A stretch of 64,000 nucleotides of DNA from RYN-230 sp963713815 (GCA_963713815.1 CAVQNH010000031.1:62001-126000), one strand, 5' to 3'. Shown: positions 33,562 through 43,039, counted from the stretch's first letter. The notes: generated from the letters alone by a model not told the origin. Made by a program: numbers and translations.

Positions 33562-36500
33562 GGCGCCGCGCCAGCCGGCGCTCCCGGGGGGACCGGGGGG
33601 TTGCCAGCGCCGGCGACGGGGGGCGCCCCGGAGGGGTGTTCCCCCGGAGCCGGCGCTCCCGGGGGGACCGGGGGGTTGCCCCCCCGGACCAGCAGGGCGT
33701 AATCCTGCAATGACCGCACCCCCACCTCGCCGCGCTGGATGGCCTCGATGCCCTGCACCGCGGCGCCGAGCCCCTGGACGGTGGTGACACAGGGCACCCC
33801 GCGCCGCACCGCCGCGGTCCGTATCTCGTAGCCGTCCAGCCGGGGACCCGACTGCCCGGGGCTGCCGAACGGCGTGTTCACGATGAGATCGACCTGGCCG
33901 TCGAGGATCCTGGCCACGATATCGGGCTCGCCGTCCGGGCCGGGGCCGTCGCTGTGCTTCCGGACGATCGTGGCACGAACGCCGTTGCGGCGCAGCACCT
34001 CGTACGTTCCCTCGGTGGCCCAGATCTCGAAGCCCAGGTCGGCCAGCCGCTTGACCGGGAACACCATGGACCGCTTGTCCCGGTTGGCGACCGACACGAA
34101 CACCCGTCCCTTGACCGGCAGCGGCCCGTAGACGGCCGCCTGGGACTTCGCGTACGCGGTGCCGAACACCTCGTCGATCCCCATGACCTCGCCCGTAGAA
34201 CGCATCTCAGGGCCGAGGACCGTGTCCACGCCCTGCCCGCTCGCGTCACGGAACCGGCTGAACGGGAGCACCGCCTCCTTGACCGCGATCGGCGCGTCGA
34301 GCGGCAGCGCGCCGCCATCACCCGCGGCGGGCAGGATGCCCTCGGCCCGCAGGTCCGCGACGCTCGCGCCCATCATGATCCGGGCCGCCGCCTTGGCCAG
34401 CGGCGTCGCCGTGGCCTTGGACACGAAGGGCACCGTCCGTGACGCCCGGGGGTTGGCCTCCAGGACGTGCAGCACCCCGGCCGCCATCGCGTACTGCACG
34501 TTGAGCAGCCCGCGCACCCCCACACCCCGGGCGATGGCCTCGGTCGATTCACGGATCTGGGCGATGTCCGCCCGGCCCAGGGTGATCGGCGGCAGCGCGC
34601 AGGCCGAGTCGCCGGAATGGATGCCGGCCTCCTCGATGTGCTCCATCACCCCGCCGAGGAACAGTTCCTCCCCGTCGTACAGCGCGTCCACGTCGATCTC
34701 GATCGCGTCGTCGAGGAAACGGTCGATCAGGACCGGGTGCCCGGGGCTGGCCGCCGCGGCCCGGCCGACGTAGTCCTCCAGGGTGGCGTCGTCGTAGACG
34801 ATCTCCATGCCCCGCCCGCCGAGCACGTAGGACGGCCGGACCAGGACCGGGTAGCCGATCTCGTCCGCGACCGCCTTGGCCTCGCCGTAGGACAGCGCGG
34901 TGCCGTAACGGGGCGCGGGCAGCCCGGCGGCCTCCAGCACCGCCCCGAACTCGCCGCGGTCCTCGGCCAGGTGGATCGCGGCCGGGCTGGTCCCCGCGAC
35001 CGGCACGCCCTCGGCGGCGAGGGCACGGGACAGGCCGAGCGGGGTCTGGCCGCCCAGCTGCACGATCACCCCGGCCACCGGCCCGCTCTGCTGCTCCGCG
35101 TGGACGACCTCGAGCACGTCCTCCAGGGTGAGCGGCTCGAAGTACAGCCGCCCGGACGTGTCGTAGTCGGTGGATACGGTCTCCGGGTTGCAGTTGACCA
35201 TCACGGTCTCGTAGCCCGCGGCGGTCAGCGCGAAGGACGCGTGCACGCAGGCGTAGTCGAACTCGATGCCCTGGCCGATCCGGTTCGGCCCGCTGCCCAG
35301 GATGATGACCTTCGGTGCCCCGCCGGGAGGCACCTCGGTCTGCTCGTCGTAGGTGGAGTACAGGTACGGGCGTGCGGGCAGCGAACTCCGCGGCGCAGGT
35401 GTCCACCGTGTGGTACACGGGACGGATCCCGAACGCGTGCCGGAGCAGCCGCACCTGGTCTTCGGGCAGGCCCTTGAGCTCGCCGACCTGGGCGTCGGAG
35501 AACCCGGCCCGCTTGGCCGCCCACAGCGCGGCGGTGTCGAGCTCCGGACCGGGCCGCGCGGGGGCGGGCACAGCGGGCGCGGGCACCTGGGCCGTCCCGG
35601 CCAGCCGCCCGGCGATCTCCTCGATCCCCTGGATCTGGTCCACGAACCAGGGATCGATCCCGCTCACCCCGGCCACGTCGTCCACGGTGGCCCCGGCCCG
35701 CAGCGCCTGGTGGACCGTGGACATCCGCCCGTCGTGCGGGACGGCGCAGCGCGCCAGCAGCTCGCCGCGGTCACCAGGCGGCTGGGCCCAGCTGAACGGG
35801 GCGGCCCGGTCCTCCAGCGAGCGGAGGGCCTTCTGCAGCGCCTCGGGGAAGTTCCGCCCGATGGCCATCGCCTCGCCGACCGACTTCATGTGCGTGGTCA
35901 GCTCGGGGTCCGCGCCGGGGAACTTCTCGAACGCGAACCGCGGCACCTTGACCACCACGTAGTCCAGCGCGGGCTCGAAGCTGGCCGGCGTCTCGCCGGT
36001 GATGTCGTTGCGGATCTCGTCGAGCGTGTAGCCGATGGCCAGCCGGGCGGCGATCTTGGCGATGGGGAAGCCGGTCGCCTTGGAGGCCAGCGCCGAGGAC
36101 CGGGACACCCGCGGGTTCATCTCGATCACGACCATCCGGCCGGTGCGCGGGTGCACCGCGAACTGGATGTTGCAGCCCCCGGTGTCCACCCCGACCGCGC
36201 GGACCACCGCGATAGCCACGTCGCGCATGTGCTGGTATTCGCGGTCGGTCAGGGTCATCGCCGGGGCGACCGTCACCGAGTCCCCGGTGTGCACGCCCAT
36301 CGGGTCGATGTTCTCGATCGAGCAGACCACCACCACGTTGTCGTGGCGGTCGCGCATCAGCTCGAGCTCAAACTCCTTCCAGCCGAGGATGGACTCCTCC
36401 AGCAGCACCTCGGTCACCGGGCTGGCGTCCAGCCCGGCGCCGGCCAGGCGGCGCAGGCCCTCCTCGGAGTGCGCGATCCCGGAGCCGGAGCCGCCCAGGG

Positions 36501-37017
36501 TGAACGAGGGCCGGATGACCACCGGGTAGCCCAGGTCGGCGACGGCGGCCAGGCAGTCGTCCATGGTGTGGCAGATGTGGCTGCGCGGGACCTCGCTGCC
36601 GAGCCCGGTGACGATGTCCTTGAACCGCTTGCGGTCCTCGCCGGACCTGATGGTCTCGATGCCGGCCCCGATGAGCTCCACCCCGTACCGGGCCAGCGTG
36701 CCGGCCTCGTGCAGCTCGACGGCCGCGTTCAGCGCGGTCTGCCCGCCCAGGGTGGGGAGCACGGCGTCGGGCCGCTCCTTGGCGATCACCTTCTCCAGGA
36801 TGTCCAGGGTGATCGGCTCGACGTAGGTGGCGTCCGCGAACTCCGGGTCGGTCATGATCGTGGCCGGGTTGGAGTTCACCAGGCTGACCCGGATGCCCTC
36901 CTCCCTCAGCACCCGGCAGGCCTGGGTGCCCGAGTAGTCGAACTCGCATGCCTGCCCGATCACGATCGGGCCGGACCCGATCACGAGCACCGACCGCAGG
37001 TCCTCACGCCTGGGCAC
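33558..37017 (-). CDS. carB: Carbamoyl phosphate synthase large subunit, with a frameshift
   Basis: CarB makes carbamoyl phosphate from ammonia, bicarbonate and two ATP. The N-terminal half (from GTG 37017: VPRREDLRSVLVIGSGPIVI) and the C-terminal half (APKVIILGSGPNRIGQGIEF to the allosteric domain) are both present, with full ATP-grasp content. They are in different frames. The first frame degenerates after VDTCAAEFAARTP; the second begins YLYSTYDEQTEV. Removing one base of the GGG at 35368-35370 (plus strand) restores one protein of about 1,150 residues. Since pyrimidine synthesis genes around it are intact, a sequence error is the simplest explanation. The start overlaps carA by 14 bp. Confidence 0.9.
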
Positions 37018-38209
37018 GCGCACCTCCCCCGGCTCCATCCATAAGGGCACAGAATTTCTCAAACAGTCCGGACGCATCATGCGGGCCGGGCGCGGCCTCG
37101 GGGTGGTACTGGACGCTGAACGCCGGCCGGTCCAGCAGCCGGAGGCCCTCGACCACGCCGTCATTGAGGTTGACGTGGGTGATCTGGGCCGGGCCGAAGT
37201 CGGTGCTGAACGTGGCGCCCGGTGCGGCGCCTCCGGCGCCGTCAGGCATGGCGACCGCGAAGCCGTGGTTGTGGCTGGTGATCTGCACCCGCCCGGTCGC
37301 CAGGTCCTTGACCGGCTGGTTGATCCCCCGGTGCCCGAAGCGGAGCTTGTAGGTGCCCAGGCCGAGCGCCCGGCCCAGCACCTGGCTGCCCAGGCAGATG
37401 CCGAACACCGGGACGCCGCGGGCCAGTACCCCGCGGACCGCGTCCACCGCGTAGCCAGCCGCCGCCGGGTCGCCCGGACCGTTTGAGAAAAAAACCCCGT
37501 CCGGGTGGGCGGCCAGGATTTCCTCGGCGGTGCTGGCCGCCGGGAGCACGGTGACCTGGCAGCCGCGCCGGGCCATGGCCAGCGGCGTGGCGGTCTTGAT
37601 GCCCAGGTCCACGGCCGCGACCCGGTAGCGGACACCCGTGCCGTCCGGCGGGGCCACGGTGTAGGCGGCGTCCGTGGACACTTCCCGGGCCAGGTCCGCG
37701 CCGGCCATCTGCGGGCTGGCCAGCACCCGCTCGCGGAGCGCGCCGGCGTCCCCGGTGCCGGTGGCGATGCCGGCCCGCATCGCGCCGCGTTCGCGCAGGT
37801 GCCTGGTCAGCGCCCGGGTACCGGTGATCGCGATGGCGGTGATGCCCTGGGCGCGCAGTTCCGCGTCCAGGCTCCGCTGCGACCGCCAGTTCGAGGCCAG
37901 CCGGGCGGGCTCGCGGACCACGTACCCGCTGACCCAGATCCGCCGCGACTCGGGGTCCTCGTCGTTCATCCCGGTGTTGCCGATGTGCGGCGCGGTCATC
38001 GCCACGATCTGGCGGGCGTACGACGGGTCGGTCAGCGTCTCCTGGTAGCCGGTCATGCCGGTGTTGAAGACCATCTCGCCGAAGGTCTCCCCGGCCGCGC
38101 CGAACGCGGTCCCGCGGAACGTGGTGCCGTCCTCCAGGACCAGGATCGCGGGGGCGCCCGGCCCGCCGGGCGCTGCCCCCGGCGACCCCGCCATCAAAGA
38201 CCCGGCCAT
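37004..38209 (-). CDS. carA: Carbamoyl phosphate synthase small (glutaminase) subunit
   Basis: CarA hydrolyses glutamine and channels ammonia to CarB. The 401-residue protein has the N-terminal domain (ILVLEDGTTFRGTAFGA, then FNTGMTGYQETLTDPSYA) and the class I amidotransferase domain with the nucleophile in FGICLGSQVLGRALG and the His-x-Glu pair in FSVQYHPEAAPGPHD. The common GICLGHQ or NQ appears as GSQ. I choose ATG 38209, which overlaps the pyrC stop as TGATG; ATG 38194 is an alternative. Confidence 0.94.
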   Translation of the reverse strand: MAGSLMAGSPGAAPGGPGAPAILVLEDGTTFRGTAFGAAGETFGEMVFNTGMTGYQETLTDPSYARQIVAMTAPHIGNTGMNDEDPESRRIWVSGYVVREPARLASNWRSQRSLDAELRAQGITAIAITGTRALTRHLRERGAMRAGIATGTGDAGALRERVLASPQMAGADLAREVSTDAAYTVAPPDGTGVRYRVAAVDLGIKTATPLAMARRGCQVTVLPAASTAEEILAAHPDGVFFSNGPGDPAAAGYAVDAVRGVLARGVPVFGICLGSQVLGRALGLGTYKLRFGHRGINQPVKDLATGRVQITSHNHGFAVAMPDGAGGAAPGATFSTDFGPAQITHVNLNDGVVEGLRLLDRPAFSVQYHPEAAPGPHDASGLFEKFCALMDGAGGGARAQA

Positions 38210-39507
38210 CAGGCGAGCTTCCCGTCGAGGACGGTGGGCGTCCCGCGCAGGAACGTGGCCACCACCCGGCCCGGCAGTTCCATCCCCCCGAACGGGCTGT
38301 TCCGGCTCCGCGACGCGTGGGCGCGCGGGTCCACCGTGTCCCGGGCCGAGGCGTCGTAGAGGGTCAGGCTGGCCGGCAGCCCCGCCGCCAGCGCCCGGTC
38401 CGGGCCGGGCAGCCGGCCGATGCGGGCCGGCCGCCGGGCCATCCGGTCGGCCACCCCGGCCCAGTCGAGCAGGCCCGTGTCCACCATGGCCTCCTGGACC
38501 ACGCGCAGCGCGGTTTCCAGCCCGGTCATGCCGAACGCCGCCGTGTCCCACTCGGTTTCCTTGTCCTCCACCGGATGCGGCGCGTGATCGGTCGCCACGC
38601 AGTCGATGGTCCCGTCGGCCAGGCCCTCGCGCAGCGCGGCCACGTCCGCCGCGGTGCGCAGCGGCGGGTTGACCTTGTACACCGGGTCGTAGCCGGCCGC
38701 GAGGGAGTCGGTCAGCAGCAGGTGGTGCGGGGTGACCTCGGCGGTGACCCGCCAGCCCTTGCCCTTGGCCCAGCGGATGATCTCCACCGAGCCGGCCGTG
38801 GACACGTGGCAGACATGCAGCGCCGAGCCGACATGCGCGGTGAGCAGGCAGTCCCGGGCGATCACGGCCTCCTCGGCCACGGCCGGCCAGCCGGTCAGCC
38901 CGAGCCGGCCGGACATCTCCCCCTCGTTCAGCTGCGCGCCCTGGGTGAGCCGGGGCTCCTGCGCGTGCTGGGCGACGACCCCGTCGAACGCCTTGACGTA
39001 CTCCAGCGCGCGGCGCATCAGCACGGCGTCGGACACGCACCGCCCGTCATCGGAGAACACCCGGACCCGCGCCGCGGACTCGGCCATCGCGCCCAGTTCG
39101 GCCAGCCGCGTCCCGGCCAGGCCCACGGTGACCGCCCCGACCGGATGGACGTCGCAGTGCCCGGCCTGCCGCCCGAGCCGCCAGATCTGCTCCACCACGC
39201 CTGCCGTGTCGGCCACCGGGTCGGTGTTGGCCATCGCGTGCACCGCGGTGAACCCGCCCAGGGCCGCCGCCCGGGTGCCGGTCTCCACGGTCTCCGCGTC
39301 CTCGCGGCCCGGCTCACGCAGGTGGGTGTGCAGGTCCACCAGGCCCGGCAGGGCGATGAGACCGGCCGCGTCCACGACCTGGGCGCCCGCCGGGGCGGCC
39401 CCGCCGCCGATGCTGTCGATCACGCCGCCGCGGATCAGGATGTCGGCCGGGTTACCGCCCAGCGGCCGCGCGCCCGTGATCAGCCACGTTCCCGGTTCCG
39501 TGCTCAT
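38209..39507 (-). CDS. pyrC: Dihydroorotase
   Basis: PyrC closes carbamoyl aspartate to dihydroorotate at a zinc centre. The roughly 432-residue amidohydrolase has the metal-binding LVDLHTHLREPGREDAET (near 55-72), AVHAMANTDPVADT, further metal His residues in CLLTAHVGSALHVCHVSTAG, and the catalytic Asp in DCVATDHAPHPVEDK. I start at ATG 39507, preceded at six bases by GGGAGG. A GTG at 39525 overlapping the pyrB stop is also possible. Confidence 0.94.
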   Translation of the reverse strand: MSTEPGTWLITGARPLGGNPADILIRGGVIDSIGGGAAPAGAQVVDAAGLIALPGLVDLHTHLREPGREDAETVETGTRAAALGGFTAVHAMANTDPVADTAGVVEQIWRLGRQAGHCDVHPVGAVTVGLAGTRLAELGAMAESAARVRVFSDDGRCVSDAVLMRRALEYVKAFDGVVAQHAQEPRLTQGAQLNEGEMSGRLGLTGWPAVAEEAVIARDCLLTAHVGSALHVCHVSTAGSVEIIRWAKGKGWRVTAEVTPHHLLLTDSLAAGYDPVYKVNPPLRTAADVAALREGLADGTIDCVATDHAPHPVEDKETEWDTAAFGMTGLETALRVVQEAMVDTGLLDWAGVADRMARRPARIGRLPGPDRALAAGLPASLTLYDASARDTVDPRAHASRSRNSPFGGMELPGRVVATFLRGTPTVLDGKLA

Positions 39508-39521
39508 GTTCTGCCTCCCGC

Positions 39522-40460
39522 TCACGCGTCCGCCTCGGCCCCGCCGAGCAGCAGGTACAGCACGGCCATGCGCACGCTCACACCGTTGGCCACCTGCTCC
39601 ACGATCGTGGACCGGGCCGAGTCCGCCACGTCGGCGGCGATCTCGACCCCGCGGTTCATCGGGCCCGGGTGCATCACGATGGCGTGCTCAGGCAGCTGCG
39701 CCATCCGGGTGCCATCCAGGCCGTAGCGGCGGCTGTACTCGCGCACGCTGGGGAAGTAGGCCGCGTTCATCCGTTCCTGCTGCACCCGCAGCATCATCAC
39801 GACGTCAGTCTTGGGGACCACGGCGTCGAGGTCGTAGCCGACCGCGCAGGGCCACGCGCCGACCGCGACCGGGAGCAGCGTGGGCGGGGCGACCAGGGTG
39901 ACCTCGGCGCCCAGGGTGGTGAGCAGCAGCACGTTGGACCGGGCGACCCGGCTGTGCAGCACGTCGCCCACGATCGTGACGCGCAGCCCGTCCAGGGCTT
40001 CCCCGAGCGGGCGGCCGAACCTGCGCCGGATGGTGAACGCGTCCAGCAGCGCCTGGGTGGGGTGCTCGTGCGAGCCGTCCCCGGCGTTGACCACCGTCCC
40101 CCGTACCCAGCCCGCGAGCCGGTGCGGCGCGCCCGAGGAACTGTGCCGGATCACGACCGCATCGGCCCCCATGGCCTCCAGCGTGAGCGCCGTGTCCTTG
40201 AGGCTCTCGCCCTTGGCCACGCTGGAGCCTTTGGCCGAGAAGTTGATCACGTCGGCGGACAGCCGCTTGGCGGCGGCTTCGAACGAGATCCTGGTCCGGG
40301 TGGAGTCCTCGAAGAAGAGGTTGACCACGGTGCGCCCGCGCAGCGTCGGCAGCTTCTTGATCGGCCGGTCGGCCATCCGGGCCAGCTCGTCGGCCGTGTC
40401 CAGGATGAGCAGGGCATCGTCGCGGCTCAGGTCGGCCGCGGAGATCAGGTGACGGTTCAC
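39522..40460 (-). CDS. pyrB: Aspartate carbamoyltransferase catalytic subunit
   Basis: PyrB joins carbamoyl phosphate to aspartate. The 312-residue protein shows the carbamoyl phosphate loop FFEDSTRTRISFEAAAKRL (about 50-68), SSSGAPHRLAGW, GDGSHEHPTQALLDAFT (about 131-147) and the C-terminal MHPGPMNRGVEI. No pyrI regulatory subunit is present. GTG 40460 overlaps the pyrR stop. Order pyrR-pyrB-pyrC-carA-carB is typical of actinobacteria. Confidence 0.95.
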   Translation of the reverse strand: MNRHLISAADLSRDDALLILDTADELARMADRPIKKLPTLRGRTVVNLFFEDSTRTRISFEAAAKRLSADVINFSAKGSSVAKGESLKDTALTLEAMGADAVVIRHSSSGAPHRLAGWVRGTVVNAGDGSHEHPTQALLDAFTIRRRFGRPLGEALDGLRVTIVGDVLHSRVARSNVLLLTTLGAEVTLVAPPTLLPVAVGAWPCAVGYDLDAVVPKTDVVMMLRVQQERMNAAYFPSVREYSRRYGLDGTRMAQLPEHAIVMHPGPMNRGVEIAADVADSARSTIVEQVANGVSVRMAVLYLLLGGAEADA

Positions 40461-41083
40461 GTGCTGCTCCCAGTGCGCCCGATGATCACCGCGTCCTGGC
40501 TGTCCACCTCGGTCAGCAGCACGCGCACCACCTCCTGCTTGGAGGTAGGCAGGTTCTTGCCGACGTAGTCCGGCCGGACCGGCAGCTCGCGGTGCCCGCG
40601 GTCGATGAGGACGGCCAGCTGCACCGCGCGGGGCCGCCCGAGGTCGTTGAGCGCATCGAGGGCCGCCCGTACCGTCCGGCCGGAGTAGAGCACGTCATCG
40701 ACGATGACCACGATGGCCCCGTCGATGCCCTCGGGGGGCACCTCCGTCCGGCCCAGGGCCCGGGCCGGGCGCAGCCGCAGATCGTCCCGGTACATCGTGA
40801 TGTCCAGGGAGCCGTGCGGAACGGGGTGTCCCTCCACCTGCTCGATCCGCTCGGCCAGGCGCCGCGCCAGCGGTACCCCGCGGGTGGGGATGCCCAGCAG
40901 CATCACGTCGGCTGCGCCGTCGGTGCGTTCCAGGATCTCGTGCGCGATCCGGGTCAGCGCCCGCCCGATCTCGGCGGGCTCCAGGACCGTCTTGGGGTCG
41001 GCCGGGCCGGGCCTGGCCGGGCCACCGCCCGGCGCACCGGCCGCCGATCTGGCCTGATCCCGGGCAGGGTGCATGGCTTGCAC
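40457..41083 (-). CDS. pyrR: Bifunctional pyr operon regulator / uracil phosphoribosyltransferase
   Basis: PyrR binds UMP and then pyr mRNA, and also has uracil phosphoribosyltransferase activity. The 208-residue protein has the PRPP signature IVVIVDDVLYSGRTVRAAL (near 125-143) and RPDYVGKNLPTSKQEVV near the C-terminus. The N-terminal 28 residues are Ala/Gly/Pro-rich. GTG 41083 follows AGGAGG at good spacing, with ATG 41074 as alternative. It heads the eight-gene UMP operon, and a PyrR-binding hairpin overlaps its own ribosome site region. Confidence 0.93.
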   Translation of the reverse strand: MQAMHPARDQARSAAGAPGGGPARPGPADPKTVLEPAEIGRALTRIAHEILERTDGAADVMLLGIPTRGVPLARRLAERIEQVEGHPVPHGSLDITMYRDDLRLRPARALGRTEVPPEGIDGAIVVIVDDVLYSGRTVRAALDALNDLGRPRAVQLAVLIDRGHRELPVRPDYVGKNLPTSKQEVVRVLLTEVDSQDAVIIGRTGSST

Positions 41084-41099
41084 GCCACGGACCTCCTTT

Positions 41100-41117
41100 C
41101 CCGCCTCACAGGACGGG
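41100..41117 (-). promoter_or_regulatory. PyrR-binding RNA hairpin next to the pyrR ribosome site
   Basis: On the minus strand CCCGTCCTGTGAGGCGGG folds as a CCCG/CGGG stem, a one-base bulge, a CC/GG helix and a TGTGA loop. The TCC-N-G-N-GAGGC part matches the PyrR binding-loop consensus (UCCNGNGAGGY). It ends two bases before the AGGAGG of pyrR. In mycobacteria PyrR represses translation by binding such a loop over the ribosome site, so UMP feedback on translation is expected here. Confidence 0.75.
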
Positions 41118-41572
41118 TCTTAAAGGATGATCTGTCGCGCCAACGGTACCAGCCGAGGCGCTGTGACATGGGACGCTGCGGCGCGGCGCGCCCAGGTACG
41201 CGCCGGGGACGGTGACGCGGCCCGCCGGGCCCGCGTGGGCGGCCGGGGCGGCCGCCGGCCTGCAGGCCGCGGCCATCGCCGGCGCGCGCTGGTACCCGGC
41301 GGCCGGGCACGCCGGCCGCGGGATGGCCGCGGGCCAGACGGGAAATGGGCCCGGCTCCGGCGTGGATTGGGTGACGATGAGTGATTCGTGTCACACTGAG
41401 ACGACACGGATCGGCGAAACTCTCGGAAGCCAGCCCGGTGCGGCCGCCAGAGCAGCGAGAACCCCCGCCCCAGCGGGCTTTTCGGGAGTCGTGTCTAGAT
41501 GTCTGGGCGATCATCACCGGCCTGGGCAGGAGTGACAAGACGCGTAAGTTGACCCGCTTTTTGCTATTCGGC
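41118..41572. other. Divergent intergenic region between pyrR and bldD
   Basis: About 570 bp separate the two genes. No frame here has coding signs I trust. It should hold the pyr operon promoter, which I cannot place with confidence. An imperfect repeat CGTGTCAC...GACACGG occurs near 41388-41408. The bldD promoter is described separately. Confidence 0.45.
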
Positions 41573-41613
41573 TTGACCTGGTCGCGCTTGCGGCCTACCG
41601 TCACTGTCCGTAA
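41573..41613 (+). promoter_or_regulatory. bldD promoter with BldD-box autoregulatory operator
   Basis: TTGACC (41573-41578) and TACCGT (41596-41601) are spaced by 17 bp, a good housekeeping promoter. TCAC-TGTCC-GTAA at 41601-41613 exactly fits the BldD box (tnAC-N5-GTna) and overlaps the -10 and start region. This agrees with the known autorepression of bldD in Streptomyces. Confidence 0.75.
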
Positions 41614-41652
41614 CCGTTACTCAAAGCGACGACTGGCCGGGGGGCCGACGAC

Positions 41653-42147
41653 ATGCCATCTGAATACGCCAAGACTCTCGGCGCACGGCTGCGAGCCATT
41701 CGTACCCAGCAGGGACTGTCCCTGCACGGAGTTGAGGAGAAGTCACGCGGCCGCTGGAAGGCCGTGGTCGTGGGCTCCTACGAGCGCGGCGACCGGTCGG
41801 TGACCGTGCAGAAGCTCGCCGAGCTAGCCGAGTTTTACGGCGTGCCGGTGTCTGAGCTGCTGCCCGGCGATTCGACGCCCGCCCCGCTGGCGCCCTCGCC
41901 GAAGCTCGTCATCGACCTGGAGCGGATGGCCCAGCTCCCCAAGGACAAGGCCGGCCCGCTGGCCCGCTACGTTGCGACCATCCAGAGCCAGCGTGGTGAC
42001 TACAACGGCAGGGTGCTGTCCATCCGCCAGGAAGACCTGCGGTCACTGGCGGTCATCTACGACAAGTCGCCGATTGACCTCACCGAAGAGCTGATCAGCT
42101 GGGGTGTCCTGGACTCCGAGGCCCGAGGCGCCGTCGAGGCCTTCTGA
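41653..42147 (+). CDS. bldD: Developmental regulator BldD
   Basis: BldD represses sporulation genes when dimerised by tetrameric c-di-GMP. The 164-residue protein has an XRE-type helix-turn-helix (residues 5-70: LGARLRAIRTQQGLSLHGV, then GSYERGDRSVTVQKLAELA). Its C-terminal domain has the c-di-GMP signature RGD at 114-116 followed after eight residues by R125-Q126-E127-D128. The Streptomyces motif is RGD-x8-RQDD at the same numbering, so Asp127 is Glu here. The gene is divergent from the pyr operon, as in Streptomyces, and carries its own BldD box. Confidence 0.93.
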   Translation: MPSEYAKTLGARLRAIRTQQGLSLHGVEEKSRGRWKAVVVGSYERGDRSVTVQKLAELAEFYGVPVSELLPGDSTPAPLAPSPKLVIDLERMAQLPKDKAGPLARYVATIQSQRGDYNGRVLSIRQEDLRSLAVIYDKSPIDLTEELISWGVLDSEARGAVEAF

Positions 42148-42167
42148 CCCCAGGGCGGCCCCCTCGG

Positions 42168-42198
42168 GCGGCCTGCCGGCCATTGGCTGGCAGGCCGC
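42168..42198. terminator. Hairpin between convergent bldD and the HEPN-protein gene
   Basis: GCGGCCTGCC (42168-42177) pairs perfectly with GGCAGGCCGC (42189-42198) across an 11-base loop, 21 bp after the bldD stop. It can serve both strands; no U-run follows. Confidence 0.65.
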
Positions 42199-42225
42199 TG
42201 GCGTCCCCGGACCCAGGCACGAGGT

Positions 42226-42280
42226 CCCGGGCGCAGGCACGGGCCCAGACGCAGGCACGGGGCCCGGGCGCAGGCATGGG
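42226..42280. repeat. Three 18-bp tandem repeats in the convergent intergenic region
   Basis: CCCGGGCGCAGGCACGGG (42226-42243) is followed by CCCAGACGCAGGCACGGG (42244-42261) and, after one G, by CCCGGGCGCAGGCATGGG (42263-42280). Partial copies continue to about 42300. Confidence 0.85.
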
Positions 42281-42307
42281 CCCGGGCACCGGGGCCCGGG
42301 CGAGCGC

Positions 42308-42760
42308 CTAGCCCGCCGGGCGGAGCGGCAGGGCCGGCTGGCCCGGCAGTCCCAGCGCTTCCTCGGCCAGGTTCAGGAACGTCTCCGCGTCCCTGAGCAG
42401 ATCATCAGCTTCCCGGGCCGACACCGCGCGAACCAGGCCCGCCTCGGCGGCGGCCCGCTTGCCCGCTCCCGCAGCGAAGAACGCAGCCCATTCCGACAGG
42501 GCGGGCTCCACGCGGGGCAGGAGTTCCCAGACGCTGCGGGGAGCTTTCCGCCGGGGGCTCTGCCCCGGGCCCATCTTCACCGCCACGATCGCGGCAGCGG
42601 CGCGCAGCGCAGCCAGGTGCGCTCCCACGTACCGGGTACCCGGGCTGGCTTCGGCCTCAGCGTCAGCCAGCCCGTGGCGGGCCGATTCAATGAGGTTGAT
42701 CGCCGCAGGCGCTATTCGGCAGCGCGGCTGGCCTGGTCGTACCGACATGACCGTACTCAT
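42308..42760 (-). CDS. SAV_6107-type HEPN-domain protein
   Basis: This 150-residue, mostly helical protein resembles the actinobacterial SAV_6107 family: LIESARHGLADAEAEASPG, YVGAHLAALRAAAAIVA, PRVEPALSEWAAFFAAGAGK and SAREADDLLRDAETFLNLAE. The family is placed in the HEPN superfamily, but I do not see the R-x4-6-H motif of HEPN RNases, so nuclease activity is not supported. The role is unknown. AAGGAAGG precedes ATG 42760. Its neighbourhood with GNAT and metF is conserved in actinobacteria. Confidence 0.75.
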   Translation of the reverse strand: MSTVMSVRPGQPRCRIAPAAINLIESARHGLADAEAEASPGTRYVGAHLAALRAAAAIVAVKMGPGQSPRRKAPRSVWELLPRVEPALSEWAAFFAAGAGKRAAAEAGLVRAVSAREADDLLRDAETFLNLAEEALGLPGQPALPLRPAG

Positions 42761-42871
42761 GGCCTTCCTTCCGTCGCGGAGCCAGGATCAGGCGGGCGGT
42801 TCCCCACGCCGCCCGACCCTGGCCCGGCCGCCCAGGACGAGGGGGGACGTCCCGGCGGTCCCGCTAGTTAT

Positions 42872-42887
42872 TCGAACATAGGTTCGC
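42872..42887. promoter_or_regulatory. Possible LexA (SOS) box
   Basis: TCGAAC-ATAG-GTTCGC matches the actinobacterial/Gram-positive SOS operator TCGAAC-N4-GTTCGA except for the last base. It lies between divergent genes, 112 bp before the HEPN-protein start and 166 bp before the GNAT start. Neither is a known SOS gene. Confidence 0.5.
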
Positions 42888-43039
42888 TTCAAAGTCCAGC
42901 TGGTTGTATCTGAGTTCGAAGGTACCGGCCCGGTCTGACAAAACGCCCTGACGGCCCCCTGGCCCGCGGTCCCCGGCGCGCCGGGGACCGCGGCGCGCTC
43001 CAGCCCGGTCCGGCGCACGCCGGGGCGGCTGCGCTCGCG

